A stretch of DNA of 64,000 nt. Origin: Streptomyces sp. ALI-76-A. Its GTDB lineage: Bacteria > Actinomycetota > Actinomycetes > Streptomycetales > Streptomycetaceae. The position numbers were made by a program, and so were the translations under genes. The notes beneath the pieces were generated by a model, which saw only the letters and a list, made by a program, of their open reading frames with translations, ran no database searches and had not been told where the DNA came from. The stretch spans positions 1,860,001-1,924,000 of the forward strand of contig NZ_JASVWB010000002.1 in NCBI RefSeq assembly GCF_030287445.1, written 5' to 3'. Every line of letters begins with the position of its first letter. Position 1 is the stretch's first letter. This document shows positions 33,242 through 42,715 of the stretch, piece after piece.

Positions 33242-36200
33242 CTACGGAGCACTCGGCGCCGGGCGCTTGTACATCCGTGTCGCGGTGATCTCGCTGTGCC
33301 CGCCCTCCCCGGCGGGAGCCTGCGGCAGTCCCGGACGCAGGTGTTCCTCCACCCTGATGTACTTCAGCCCGGCCCGCAGGTCTGCGTCGTTGCGCAACCG
33401 GATGACCAGCGGGAACTCCGCGAGCGCGGTCGTGTCGAACAGGCCGGTGGTGTAGAGGAGCTGGACACCGAGCGCGTCCGAGACGGCCCGCTGGAGTTCC
33501 AGCAGGTAGGTCGCGTTGGCCCGGCCGATCGGGTTGTCGAGGAACAGCGTGCCGGCGTGGCGGTGCTTGTCGCGGCCCCGGTCGTTGGACCGCAGCGCGG
33601 CCATCGTGCAGTACAGGGCGATGGCCGCGGTGAGCAGCTGGCCGCCGGAGAACACGTCGCCCATCTGCCCCACGGGGACGCGTTCGGCGCGCAGCACGGC
33701 GTCCGGCTTGAGGATCTCGACGGCGACGCCCCTGGGCTGGAGCGCGGCGGCGACTCCGCGCAGGAGCAGGGACATGCCGTCGCGCCGCAGGTCGGAGTTC
33801 TTCTTGACGGCCGCGCGGGTCGCCTCGTCGACGACCTCGCCGAGCCGTTCGGTGAGCGTGGCCTGGTCGGGCTCCTCGAAGCGGATACGCAGGAACTCCT
33901 GCCCGGACCACTCGCCGAGGCCCTCCGGCAGCCGGGACAGCCGCTGGGCGGACCTGAGCGTGGCGAGCGCCGACTCGACGAGCCCTCGGAGCCGGTCCAC
34001 GATCGAGTCCCGGTTGCGCTCCAGCTGCGCCAACTCGTCGGTGAGGACCCGCAGTCGGGGCGCGAACGCGTCGGCCCACCGCTGGGCGTGCTCGGGCAGC
34101 GCGGACGCGGGCAGTTCCCGGATCTGCTGCCGGGCGGGGGTGCGGACCTGCTCGTAGCGCGTGGAGTTGGCGTGCCGGACCAGGACGTCGCTCGACTCCC
34201 GTACGGCGGCCTCGGCGGACGACAGGTCGGCGGCGCAGCCGCGCAGGGACCGGCGGGCCTCGGCGGCGGACTGCCGTGCCTCCTCCGGGCTGCCCGGATA
34301 CGGCTCGGGCTCCTCGTGCTCCTCGTCGGCGGTGTGCTCGCGCAGCAGGTCGCGGAGCATGGCGGCGATCTCGTCGAAGCCGCCGGCCGCGTCCTCGGCG
34401 GCGCGGTGCGCGTCGAGCAGTTCGGCGTGCGCCTCGCGGGCCTGCCGCACCGCCTCGGTCCGGGAGGCGAGTTCGGTGCTCGCCGTGCGCAGCAGCGCCT
34501 GCGCGTGCTCGGCGTCGCGCGGCTGCTGGTCGGCGGGCAGGTCGGTGTGCGCCTCGCCGTCCTCGGGCGCGTGCCGCTCGGCCTCGCCGCGCAGGCGTCC
34601 GAGCTGCTCACTCGCGGTGGACATGCGGGTCTCCAGGAGCTGAACCAGCTCCTCGGCGCGGGCGACGGCGGCCTGCCGGGAGGGTCCGTCGGAGCCGTCG
34701 GGCGACTGGAGCAGCTGTTCCGCGCGGGTGCGGACCTTGTTGCTCAGCCGGTCCAGGTCGGCCCGCGCGGCACTCTCGTCGCTCTCTGCCCGGGCCTGCT
34801 CGGCGCGCAGGTCGGCGTCGACGCCGACCTTCTCGTACAGCTGGGAGGCGGCCCGGTACGCCTCCCGCAGGGCGGGCAGGGACGCCGTCGGGTCGTCCGC
34901 TCCGCTCTGCGGTACGTCGTCGGGGGCGCCGGCGATCTCGGAGCGCTCGGCGCGCAGGGCCCGGGCGGTGCGGCGGGCGTCGTCGGCGGCACGCTGGGCG
35001 GCGCGCCGGTCCTCGCCGGCGGCCCGGGCCCGCTCCAGGCAGACCTGGGCGCGGGCCTCCGACTCGGCCGCCTCGTCGGCGAGTTCGCGCAGCTTGGCCT
35101 GCCAGCCGGCCCGCTCCCGCAGCCGGAAGGCGAGCCCGGCGAGGGCGTCGGCGGCGCGCCGGGCCTTCTGGGCGGCCTCCTGGTGTTCGTCGCGGACCTG
35201 GGCGGCCTCGGTGGCGGCCTCGTCGGCCTCGGCGCGCACGGTCCGCGCCTCGGCGAGCTCGGCCTCGGACTCCTCGGCGAACACGCGGGTGTCCTGGGCG
35301 GCTCTGGCCAGCTCCACGAGCCGTCCGGCCGGGCAGCCGGTGCGCCAGGAGGCGAGCCGCGCGGACAGTTCCCGGTCCTTGCCGAGCCGGGCCGCGAGGT
35401 CGCGGATCTCCTGGTCGCGCTCGGTGGCCCGCGCGCGCAGCGCCTGCCGCTCCTCGTCGGCGGCGTGCTCGTCGTGCATGGCCGGGTTCGGCGGGACGAG
35501 GAACACGTCACCGTGGTCCGCGTCGGGCGCCGGAGTGGGGGCGAGCAGGGCGGCGGCCGTGCCGACGGCCACGGCTGACCGGGGCAGCAGCGCGGCGTCG
35601 TTCAGTGCCTCGCGGGCCCGCGCGTGGGTGGCCGGGTCGGTGATGATCACGCCGTCGACCAGCTCCGGGCGGGCGGCCAGCACGCGCGCGTGGTCGACGG
35701 GGTCGACGGCCTGGGCGAGGTAGCGCCAGCCGGGCAGCGCGGGGATGCCCTGCTCGCCGAGGAACTCCACGGTGGCCAGGACGTCCGGGCCGGGCGGCAG
35801 CAGCCCGCCGTCGCCGAGCGCGCCGAGGATGCGGGAGTCGTCGGCGGCGGCGGTGCGCAGCTCGAAGAGGTGCCGCTCGGCGGAGGAGACCGCGTCGTCG
35901 AGGAGTTCGCGCAGCTCGTCGGCGTAGCGGTCCAGGTCCTCGGGGGTGAGCCCCTGCGGACCGCTGTCGTCGGGGTCCTGGCGGGGCTGCGGGACCACCG
36001 GGCGGGGGTCGTCGGCGGTCAGGCTCAGCAGCTCCGCCAGCCGCTCCTCCCCGGCGAGCGCCTCGGCGAGGCCCCGGTCGGCCGCGTAGGAGCGTTCCGC
36101 CGCCGTGGCCGCGTCCTCCGCGCGGGCCGCGGTCAGCTCGGCGCGGGATTCGGCGGCGGCGGCCTCGCGGGCGTGCTCGGTGGCCCGGCGCGCGGCCTCC

Positions 36201-37858
36201 CGCGCGGTGTCCCAGGCGGCAACCGCGGTCTTCTCCGCGTCGCTGGCGGCGAGGGCCGCGCGTGCCGGGTCGGCGTCGGGCGCGCTGTCGTCGAGCCAGC
36301 CCGCGCGCACCGCCTCGGCGGTCTCCTGCTCGACCTCGGCCAGGCGCTGCCGCAGATGCCCGATCTCACTGCGGGCGCGCTGCGCCTCGGTGGCGGCGGA
36401 GGTGGAGTCGCGGTACGCGGACTCGCTGACCTCCTGGAGGGCGGCGGACCGCTCCTCCTCCTCGTTGGCGAGGGTCTCGGCGTTCTCCGCCGCCCTGTGC
36501 AGGGCCCGGACGAGATCGACGGCGGCCTTGGCGCGGGCGGCGAGCGCGGGGGCCGCGTCCCGTTCGGCCTCCTGGATCGCGGCGGCCACGCGCGCGGCCC
36601 GGTCGGCGGCGGCCCGGTGGCGCAGCACCTGCTCTGCGGCCTGCCAGGCGGCGTGCAGGGTGCGCGCGTCGGCGAGTTCGCGCTTCTGCGCGGCGGCCGA
36701 CTTCTCGGCGGCGGCGAGCGCCAGCGACGCGTTCCGGTAGGCGAGTTCGGCGGCGATCAGCGCGGTGCGCTCCCGGCCTGCCTCGGCGTGCGTGACGGCG
36801 GACGCGGCGCCGGTGACCCGCTGGGCGAGGTCGGCGGCGCGCACCCGCTCCTGCGCGCCGCGCGCGGTGAGCCGGCGGGCCAGGGTCCTGGTGCGGCGCT
36901 CGGCCGCGGTGTGGACATCCCGCGCGCGGGAGCGGGCCTCGGCCGCCTCGACGATCCGCCCGAGCAGGTCGACGGACCCGGCGGTGAAGTCCCGTTCGGC
37001 GATCAGCTCGGCGCGCCGCCCCAGTTTGTTGCCGAAGCCGCTGACCAGGTCGGCGAGCCCGTCGGTGTCCCGGGTGTCGGTCACGGCGCGCAGCAGCAGG
37101 TCGGTGAAGTCGGAGTCCTTCTTCACCGCGAACAGGCCGGCGGCCTCGCCCTCGTCGGCGTTCATCTCCCGCTGGTAGCGGAAGAGTTCGGGGTCGAGGC
37201 CGAGATCGCCGAGGTGCTCGATCCACCGGTCGTGGATCTCCTCCCAGTGCACCTCCAGATGGGGGTACGCCTTGCCCGCCTCGGTGAGGGCGTCCCGGAA
37301 GCCCTTCATGGTCCGCCGGCGGCCCTGCGCGCCCGACTGCCCCTCGACGGACGGCCGCACGGCGGTGGACTCGGCGACGGGCAGGCTGTCGAGGCTGAGA
37401 CCGGGGCCGGGCCGGAAGGAGTACCAGGCCTCGGCGAACTTGCGCGGGTCGTTGGAGACCTGGCGCCCGCGCCACTCGCTGACCTTGCCGACGACGACGC
37501 ACTCGCCGGTCAGCACGTGCTGCCACTCCAGGGCCACGTGGCCGCAGTCGTCCGCGAGCAGGAACTTGCGCAGCACGCCGGAGCTGGCGCCGCCCAGGGT
37601 GTTGCGGTGACCCGGCAGCATGACCGAGAAGATCAGCTTGAGCAGGACGGACTTGCCGCCGCCGTTCTCCAGGAACAGCACACCGGCGGGCGCGGGCCGA
37701 CGCGGCGGGCCGACGGGCTCCTCCTCGAAGAACTCCGCCTGGGCGGGCGCGGGGTCGGGCACGGGCTCGCCCACACCGCGCAGGTCAAGCACGGTGTCGG
37801 CGTAGCGCGCACCGGCGGGCCCGATGGAGTAGAGGCGGACCCGGGACAGCTCGTACAT
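33242..37858 (-). CDS. SMC/MukB-like coiled-coil ATPase (JetC/MksB-like)
   Basis: Large ATPase of 1538 residues, the size of MukB. The N-terminal head has Walker A FLENGGGKSVLLKLIF (GKS at 68-70). Long Ala/Glu/Arg-rich coiled coils fill about 330-720 and 870-1330. Between them a hinge-like globular segment includes ALPGWRYLAQAVDP and VIITDPATHARAREAL. The C-terminal head has an ABC signature FSGGQ (1403-1407) and Walker B TLFLDN (D1441), with Asn 1442 where SMC proteins have the catalytic Glu. ATG 37858 lies 37 bp after the KITE-like gene. The order kleisin-KITE-SMC matches MksFEB and JetABC. Its role may be plasmid or DNA defence, or condensation. Confidence 0.82.
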   Translation of the reverse strand: MYELSRVRLYSIGPAGARYADTVLDLRGVGEPVPDPAPAQAEFFEEEPVGPPRRPAPAGVLFLENGGGKSVLLKLIFSVMLPGHRNTLGGASSGVLRKFLLADDCGHVALEWQHVLTGECVVVGKVSEWRGRQVSNDPRKFAEAWYSFRPGPGLSLDSLPVAESTAVRPSVEGQSGAQGRRRTMKGFRDALTEAGKAYPHLEVHWEEIHDRWIEHLGDLGLDPELFRYQREMNADEGEAAGLFAVKKDSDFTDLLLRAVTDTRDTDGLADLVSGFGNKLGRRAELIAERDFTAGSVDLLGRIVEAAEARSRARDVHTAAERRTRTLARRLTARGAQERVRAADLAQRVTGAASAVTHAEAGRERTALIAAELAYRNASLALAAAEKSAAAQKRELADARTLHAAWQAAEQVLRHRAAADRAARVAAAIQEAERDAAPALAARAKAAVDLVRALHRAAENAETLANEEEERSAALQEVSESAYRDSTSAATEAQRARSEIGHLRQRLAEVEQETAEAVRAGWLDDSAPDADPARAALAASDAEKTAVAAWDTAREAARRATEHAREAAAAESRAELTAARAEDAATAAERSYAADRGLAEALAGEERLAELLSLTADDPRPVVPQPRQDPDDSGPQGLTPEDLDRYADELRELLDDAVSSAERHLFELRTAAADDSRILGALGDGGLLPPGPDVLATVEFLGEQGIPALPGWRYLAQAVDPVDHARVLAARPELVDGVIITDPATHARAREALNDAALLPRSAVAVGTAAALLAPTPAPDADHGDVFLVPPNPAMHDEHAADEERQALRARATERDQEIRDLAARLGKDRELSARLASWRTGCPAGRLVELARAAQDTRVFAEESEAELAEARTVRAEADEAATEAAQVRDEHQEAAQKARRAADALAGLAFRLRERAGWQAKLRELADEAAESEARAQVCLERARAAGEDRRAAQRAADDARRTARALRAERSEIAGAPDDVPQSGADDPTASLPALREAYRAASQLYEKVGVDADLRAEQARAESDESAARADLDRLSNKVRTRAEQLLQSPDGSDGPSRQAAVARAEELVQLLETRMSTASEQLGRLRGEAERHAPEDGEAHTDLPADQQPRDAEHAQALLRTASTELASRTEAVRQAREAHAELLDAHRAAEDAAGGFDEIAAMLRDLLREHTADEEHEEPEPYPGSPEEARQSAAEARRSLRGCAADLSSAEAAVRESSDVLVRHANSTRYEQVRTPARQQIRELPASALPEHAQRWADAFAPRLRVLTDELAQLERNRDSIVDRLRGLVESALATLRSAQRLSRLPEGLGEWSGQEFLRIRFEEPDQATLTERLGEVVDEATRAAVKKNSDLRRDGMSLLLRGVAAALQPRGVAVEILKPDAVLRAERVPVGQMGDVFSGGQLLTAAIALYCTMAALRSNDRGRDKHRHAGTLFLDNPIGRANATYLLELQRAVSDALGVQLLYTTGLFDTTALAEFPLVIRLRNDADLRAGLKYIRVEEHLRPGLPQAPAGEGGHSEITATRMYKRPAPSAP

Positions 37859-37895
37859 GGCGGACTCTCGTAAGTCTTCGGCAGGGCAGGGGGGT

Positions 37896-38786
37896 TCAGG
37901 ACTGGGCGGGCGCGTGGAACGGCAACCCGGCGTCGGCCACCAGGTCCAGGTCGTCGGTGTCCTCGGGCGGCAGCAGGGTCGGCGTGCCGTCGGTGACCGG
38001 GACCACGCCCAGTTCCAGCAGTTCGGCCATCGCGGCACTGCCCGCCATGTCCCGTACCTGGAGCTGGTAGCGGGCGGTGGTCCGGTACGTACCGCCGTTG
38101 TCGTCGCCGGTCCGCTGCAGGAACCCGGAGTCGGTGAGGAAGGCGACGGCCTTGCCGACGATGCCCGTGGTCGAACCGGCGAGCCGCCGCGCGTCCTTGG
38201 TGGCGCCGGCCGCGCTGCGTCTGGCCCAGATCCGCCAGGCTGCCTCCAGGCCGGGCGCGTCGGTGGCCGGGTCGGTGTTCTCGCCCAGTTCCTCGGCCCG
38301 CTCCTCCAGTCGCCGGCAGGCCTGCCGGACGAAGGCGTCGACGCCGTTGACCGAGACGCGCCCGATGTACCCGTCGTCGGCGAGGTCCTCCGGCCGCGGG
38401 TACGCCATGGCGGCGACCGCGAGATGGGCCAGGCCGTGCAGGAACCGGTCCCCGGCGTCGGCGGCCGTCCGGCGCGCGTAGTCGCCCATGCGCACGGCGA
38501 ACACCGAGTCCTCGGCGGCGGTGACGGCCATTCCCGCGCGCGGGGACACCTCCAGCACGACCAGCCCGAGCCCGGCGGCCACGGCGTCGGCGAGCCGCGC
38601 GAACGGCGGGTCCTCGCGGTAGCGCCGCAACAGCTCGGTGTACTCCTGGTCCCGCGCGGGCTGCAACTTGGGCTGCAACCCGAAGGCGACGAGCCGCGCC
38701 GCGTCGGCGGCGTCGGCGGGGGTGACGGGGGCGGTCACCGGCGCGGCGGCGGCCTGCGGCTCACTCCACTCGACGTGCTCGGTCAC
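37896..38786 (-). CDS. KITE/MukE-like winged-helix protein (JetB/MksE-like)
   Basis: Protein of 296 residues between a kleisin-like and an SMC-like gene. It has no enzymatic motif. The C-terminal third contains a winged-helix pattern (STTGIVGKAVAFLTDSGFLQRTGDDNGGTYRTTARYQLQVRDM), and the central part is helical with an aromatic-rich turn (YIGRVSVNGVDAFVRQACRRLEER). Size and position fit the KITE subunit that bridges kleisin and SMC. GTG 38786 is preferred (VTEHVEWSEP) with agggag 9 nt upstream. The family call rests mostly on synteny; direct similarity is weak by eye. Confidence 0.65.
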   Translation of the reverse strand: MTEHVEWSEPQAAAAPVTAPVTPADAADAARLVAFGLQPKLQPARDQEYTELLRRYREDPPFARLADAVAAGLGLVVLEVSPRAGMAVTAAEDSVFAVRMGDYARRTAADAGDRFLHGLAHLAVAAMAYPRPEDLADDGYIGRVSVNGVDAFVRQACRRLEERAEELGENTDPATDAPGLEAAWRIWARRSAAGATKDARRLAGSTTGIVGKAVAFLTDSGFLQRTGDDNGGTYRTTARYQLQVRDMAGSAAMAELLELGVVPVTDGTPTLLPPEDTDDLDLVADAGLPFHAPAQS

Positions 38787-38833
38787 GACTGCGACTCCCT
38801 GGACTTGGAAACGGAGGGACGGATCGCCCACCT

Positions 38834-38873
38834 GGGGGCGCGGGGAACTGCGCGACCGGCCACGGACGGCCGG
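38834..38873. repeat. Copy of a common Streptomyces intergenic repeat
   Basis: The segment ggggcgcggggaactgcgcg and the following gaccggccacggacgg belong to a short element I know as widespread between Streptomyces genes; a diverged copy is at about 33186-33215. It lies in the 103-bp gap between the kleisin-like and KITE-like genes and may form an attenuating hairpin. Confidence 0.6.
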
Positions 38874-38889
38874 CAGCCGAAGGAGGACA

Positions 38890-40416
38890 TCAAGCGGCCT
38901 CCGTCCTGCCGGCTGCCATCCCCGCCGCGTCCAGCAGAGCCGTCCCCACGATCAGATCGGCCCCGCCGAACTCCGGGTCGTCCAACTCCGCCCCGTCGTC
39001 CACGGCGAACAACAGCTTCTCCTCGCCCTGGCGATAGGCCGTGCCCACGGGCGGACTGGCGGCGTGCACCGCCAGCAGCGCGACGAGATAGGGCAGGTCG
39101 GCATCCTGCCGCCGTGCCTGCGCGAGCAGCCCCGAGAGCCTCCGGGGCGCATCCGCCGGAAGATCCAGCAGCTCCATGGCGGCGGCCAGCTGCTCCTCAC
39201 TGAACCGGCTGTCGTCCGGCGTCGCGATGAGATCCGGCTCCGGCATCTCCGCGCCCAGGTGCTCCCGCTCCAGCGGCGGCGTCAGCAGGATGTCGACGAG
39301 GTCGCCGACCCGTACCGACACCGGCGTGCGCATGCCCGTCCCGCGCGCGAAGAACGCGTCGGTGACGCGGACCGCCTGTTCCAGGGCCAACGGCAGGACG
39401 GGCGCGACCAGATGCCCGTACAGGTCGATGCCCGATGTCGTCATGGGGGTGGCGAAGGCCTGCCGGTCCTGCTCGGCGCGGAAGAGGGGGCCCGCCTCCA
39501 GCAGCCGGGCCTGGAGCTGGGTGTGGCGCCGGATGCAGTCCTTGACGATGTCCACCAGCTCGGCGGCGCGGCGCTTGTGCTCCGGCTCCTCGGACTCGTC
39601 GCGCGCCTTGCGGATGTTGGTGAGGATCGCGTTCTCGTGACGGTAGCGGTCGGCCACGTGGTCGAGGGCTTCGGCGATCATGTCGGGCACGGTGGTGAGC
39701 CAGTCCACCGCGCGTACGTTGCGCCGGGTGGCGTCCAGTGCGCGCCGCAGGGTCTCGGAGTACTGGACCGTGCGGTACCGGGCCTGTTCGGCGGCCAGTT
39801 GGGCGTCGGCGAGGCGGCCCCGGCTGATCAGCACCTCCAGCTTGACCTCGGCGGCGATCTGGGCACTGGTGACATCGGTGTCGAGGGCGCCGACCAGGAC
39901 GTTGACCGCCTCGTCGGTGGTCCGCAGGTAGACGCTGCCGCCGGGGCCGGGCACCTCCTCGATCAGCTTGAAGTCGTAGTCGCGGCGGACGTAGGTGCCG
40001 TCCTGCGCGAACGTGCCGTACACGGCCCGGAAGCCTCGGTCGACGCTGCCGACGTTGATCAGGTTCTCCAGGACCCAGCGGGCCACCCGCTCGTGCTCGG
40101 CGACCGGCCGCTGCGGGGCCTGGGCCGCGATGCGGGGGATGAGCCGGGCGACGACCTGGTCGTGGTCGGCGCCCGTGTCGAAGTCCATGTTCAGGGTGAC
40201 CAGGTCGATGGCGGACAGGGCCACCTCCGCCATGCCGTACACCGAGTACTCGCCGGCGAGGTTGGCCTTGCGGGCGTCGAGGTCGTGCAGCGGCGCGGTG
40301 CAGGCGAGCGCGCGCAGCCGCCGCGCCAGTCCCTCGTCGGCGGCCGGTCCCGGTGCGGGGCGCGGCCCCGCGCTGAGCTGGGGCGGAACACGGTCCGTCG
40401 ATGCAGGCGAAGTCAC
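38890..40416 (-). CDS. Kleisin-like protein (JetA/MksF-like)
   Basis: Protein of 508 residues opening the three-gene SMC operon. An N-terminal helical/winged-helix part (SAIDLVTLNMDFDTGADHDQVVARLIPRI...) leads to VYLRTTDEAVNVLVGALDTDVTSAQIAAEVKLEVLISRGRLADAQLAAEQARYRTVQYSETLRRAL (about residues 170-235), a pattern seen in MukF/MksF/JetA-type kleisins. A long helical middle and a C-terminal winged-helix-like segment follow. There are no catalytic motifs. GTG 40416 is chosen; only a few bases separate it from a possible promoter, so the transcript may be leaderless. It is 91 bp from the GntR stop on the same strand, so co-transcription is possible. Confidence 0.65.
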   Translation of the reverse strand: MTSPASTDRVPPQLSAGPRPAPGPAADEGLARRLRALACTAPLHDLDARKANLAGEYSVYGMAEVALSAIDLVTLNMDFDTGADHDQVVARLIPRIAAQAPQRPVAEHERVARWVLENLINVGSVDRGFRAVYGTFAQDGTYVRRDYDFKLIEEVPGPGGSVYLRTTDEAVNVLVGALDTDVTSAQIAAEVKLEVLISRGRLADAQLAAEQARYRTVQYSETLRRALDATRRNVRAVDWLTTVPDMIAEALDHVADRYRHENAILTNIRKARDESEEPEHKRRAAELVDIVKDCIRRHTQLQARLLEAGPLFRAEQDRQAFATPMTTSGIDLYGHLVAPVLPLALEQAVRVTDAFFARGTGMRTPVSVRVGDLVDILLTPPLEREHLGAEMPEPDLIATPDDSRFSEEQLAAAMELLDLPADAPRRLSGLLAQARRQDADLPYLVALLAVHAASPPVGTAYRQGEEKLLFAVDDGAELDDPEFGGADLIVGTALLDAAGMAAGRTEAA

Positions 40417-40506
40417 GGTGCACAGACTAGGTCCTCGGTCTGACAACGACCCAAACGACGCAGAAGCCACCCGGCGGCACGGCGGTCGCACCGGGCGGCG
40501 GACCTG

Positions 40507-41202
40507 CTACCCCTCGTCCCCGACCCGCCGCCGGTACACCTCGACCACGCGCTCCAGCGAGTCGTCGAGGTACACGGCGAGCAGTTTCTCGGCCTCGCGC
40601 CTGTCCCCCGCCCGCAGCGCCTCGAAGATCTGCACGTTCCGGGCCAGGTAGGGCTCGTGCAGCCGACGGGGCTCGTCCACCACGTGGAAGGCCAGGCGCA
40701 GCTCGGCGAAGACGCTGCGCATCAGCTCGCTGGTGCGGTCGCTCCCGGCGAGCGCGACCAGTTCCCGGTGGAAGTGGATGTTGGCCGTGCCCAGCTCTTT
40801 CCAGTCGCCCTCACGCGCCGCCCGCTGCCCCTGGGCCACGGCCTCCCCGAGACCGTCCAGGTCGTACGGCGGCTCGCCGAGGCCCCGGACGACCGCGCAC
40901 TCGACGAGGGCGCGGGTGCGGTAGATGTCCTCGACGTCCTCGACGGTCAGCACCCGGACGAAGACGCCCCGGTTCAGTTCGTGGACGAGCAGGCGTTCGT
41001 GTGTGAGCAGCCGGAACGCCTCGCGGAGCGTGTTGCGGGAGACCCCGAGCGCGCCTCCGATGCTGTCCTCCGACAGCCGGGTCCCCGGCGGGAAGTATCC
41101 GTCGGCGATACGGCTCCGGAGGATGTCCGAGACCCGTTCCGCGGTGCTGGTCCGGCCCAGGAGGGCGCGGTCGTCGGCCAGTCCCGTCAGCTGCTCTGCC
41201 AT
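40507..41202 (-). CDS. GntR-family (FCD) regulator of the 5-oxoproline operon
   Basis: FadR/FCD-type GntR regulator of 231 residues. The winged helix (TAERVSDILRSRIADGYFPPGTRLSEDSIGGALGVSRNTLREAFRLLTHERLLVHELNRGVFV) spans residues about 19-80, and the FCD helical effector domain includes HFHRELVALAGSDRTSELM with the usual metal-binding Asp/His pattern. It is divergent from the MFS permease gene with a palindromic operator between them, so it probably represses that operon. ATG 41202 is the start. Confidence 0.9.
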   Translation of the reverse strand: MAEQLTGLADDRALLGRTSTAERVSDILRSRIADGYFPPGTRLSEDSIGGALGVSRNTLREAFRLLTHERLLVHELNRGVFVRVLTVEDVEDIYRTRALVECAVVRGLGEPPYDLDGLGEAVAQGQRAAREGDWKELGTANIHFHRELVALAGSDRTSELMRSVFAELRLAFHVVDEPRRLHEPYLARNVQIFEALRAGDRREAEKLLAVYLDDSLERVVEVYRRRVGDEG

Positions 41203-41251
41203 GCCCGGAATTCAATCGCAGATACAAGAACGAAACAACGTGGGTATTGAG

Positions 41252-41268
41252 GGATCGTTCAACGATCC
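41252..41268. promoter_or_regulatory. GntR operator palindrome
   Basis: GGATCGTTCAACGATCC is a perfect 8-1-8 inverted repeat in the 205-bp gap between the divergent GntR and MFS genes. FCD-type GntR proteins bind palindromes of this sort. Binding itself is inferred. Confidence 0.7.
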
Positions 41269-41407
41269 TCTACCTTGCTACCAACGGCCGCGAACGGCGT
41301 CGTCCCGCTCGCGACGGCGCCACCGCTTCCGCACGGCACGGTTCATCGCTTCCGCACGGCACGGCTCACTCCCCACGCACCCTCCGTCCTCCTTCTGCGA
41401 GGTGCCC

Positions 41408-42715
41408 ATGAGCACGACCCCTCCACCCCCGGCTGTGACCTCCGACTCCGACGCCCCGCCCCCGGCGCGTGAACTCCCCGACGGCGACGGGGCGTTCGCC
41501 TGGCTGCGGGCCCTCGGTCCGCGGGGCCGGCGCGCCTTCGCCGGCGCGTTCGGCGGCTATGCCCTGGACTCGTACGACTACTTCACGCTGCCGCTGAGCA
41601 TGGTCGCGCTGGCCGCGTACTTCGGTCTGAACAGTGGTCAGACCGGCCTGTTCACCACCGTCACCCTCGTCGTCTCCGCCATCGGCGGCGCCCTCGCGGG
41701 TGTCCTGGCGGACCGGATCGGCCGGGTCAGGGCGCTGATGATCACGGTGATCACCTACGCGGTCTTCACTGTCGCCTGCGGCTTCGCGCCCAACTACGAG
41801 ACGCTGCTGGTCTTCCGCGCCCTCCAGGGCCTCGGTTTCGGCGGCGAGTGGGCGGTCGGCGCGATCCTGGTCGCCGAGTACGCGAGCGCCAAGCACCGGG
41901 GCCGCACGCTCGGCGCGATCCAGAGTTCCTGGGCCGTGGGCTGGGCGCTCGCCGCGATCATGTACACGCTGGTGTTCTCGTTCCTCGACGACGACCTGGC
42001 CTGGCGCGTGATGTTCTGGACCGGCGCGCTGCCCGCGCTGCTCGTCGTGTGGATGCGGCGCCGGGTGCAGGACGCGCCGGAGGCGGCCGCGGTACGCGAG
42101 AAGAGCAAGGGGAAGGGCTCGTTCGCGGCGATCTTCAAACCCGGCCTGCGGCGCACCACGGTGTTCGCGGTGCTGCTCTCCACCGGCGTCCAGGGCGGCT
42201 ACTACACGCTGGCCACCTGGGTGCCGACGTATCTGAAGACCGAACGCGGTCTGTCGGTCGTCAACACCGGCGGCTACCTGACGTTCCTGATCTCCGGCGC
42301 CTTCCTCGGCTACCTCACCGGCGGCTACCTCACCGACCGGCTCGGCCGCCGGCGCAACATCTGGCTCTTCGCCCTGCTGTCGGCGATCTGCATCGTGGCG
42401 TACGGGAACATCCCGAGCGGCGCCGACACCCTGCTGCTGCTCCTCGGTTTCCCGCTCGGGTTCTGCATGTCGGCGATCTTCAGCGGCTTCGGGTCCTACC
42501 TGAGCGAGCTGTACCCCACGGCGGTGCGCGGCACCGGACAGGGCTTCACGTACAACACCGGCCGCGCCGTGGGCGCCGTCTTCCCCACCACGGTCGGCTT
42601 CCTGGCCGACAGCTGGGGCGTCGGCGGCGCGCTTGTCTTCGGCGCGATCGGGTACGGCATCGCGGCCCTGGCGCTGCTGGGGCTGCCGGAGACGCGCGGA
42701 AAGGAACTCACGTGA
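41408..42715 (+). CDS. MFS transporter, probable 5-oxoproline/acid permease
   Basis: Major facilitator of 435 residues with 12 predicted spans. MFS motif A-like loops are seen twice: [14 protein letters not shown] (after TM2) and [16 protein letters not shown] (after TM8). The overall pattern resembles the sialate/aromatic-acid:H+ symporter group. It heads an operon with DUF1445 and pxpABC, so import of pyroglutamate or a related acid is a reasonable inference. ATG 41408 has gcgagg 7 nt upstream; the frame open upstream of it is a shadow. Its stop overlaps the next start as GTGA. Confidence 0.87.
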   Translation: MSTTPPPPAVTSDSDAPPPARELPDGDGAFAWLRALGPRGRRAFAGAFGGYALDSYDYFTLPLSMVALAAYFGLNSGQTGLFTTVTLVVSAIGGALAGVLADRIGRVRALMITVITYAVFTVACGFAPNYETLLVFRALQGLGFGGEWAVGAILVAEYASAKHRGRTLGAIQSSWAVGWALAAIMYTLVFSFLDDDLAWRVMFWTGALPALLVVWMRRRVQDAPEAAAVREKSKGKGSFAAIFKPGLRRTTVFAVLLSTGVQGGYYTLATWVPTYLKTERGLSVVNTGGYLTFLISGAFLGYLTGGYLTDRLGRRRNIWLFALLSAICIVAYGNIPSGADTLLLLLGFPLGFCMSAIFSGFGSYLSELYPTAVRGTGQGFTYNTGRAVGAVFPTTVGFLADSWGVGGALVFGAIGYGIAALALLGLPETRGKELT

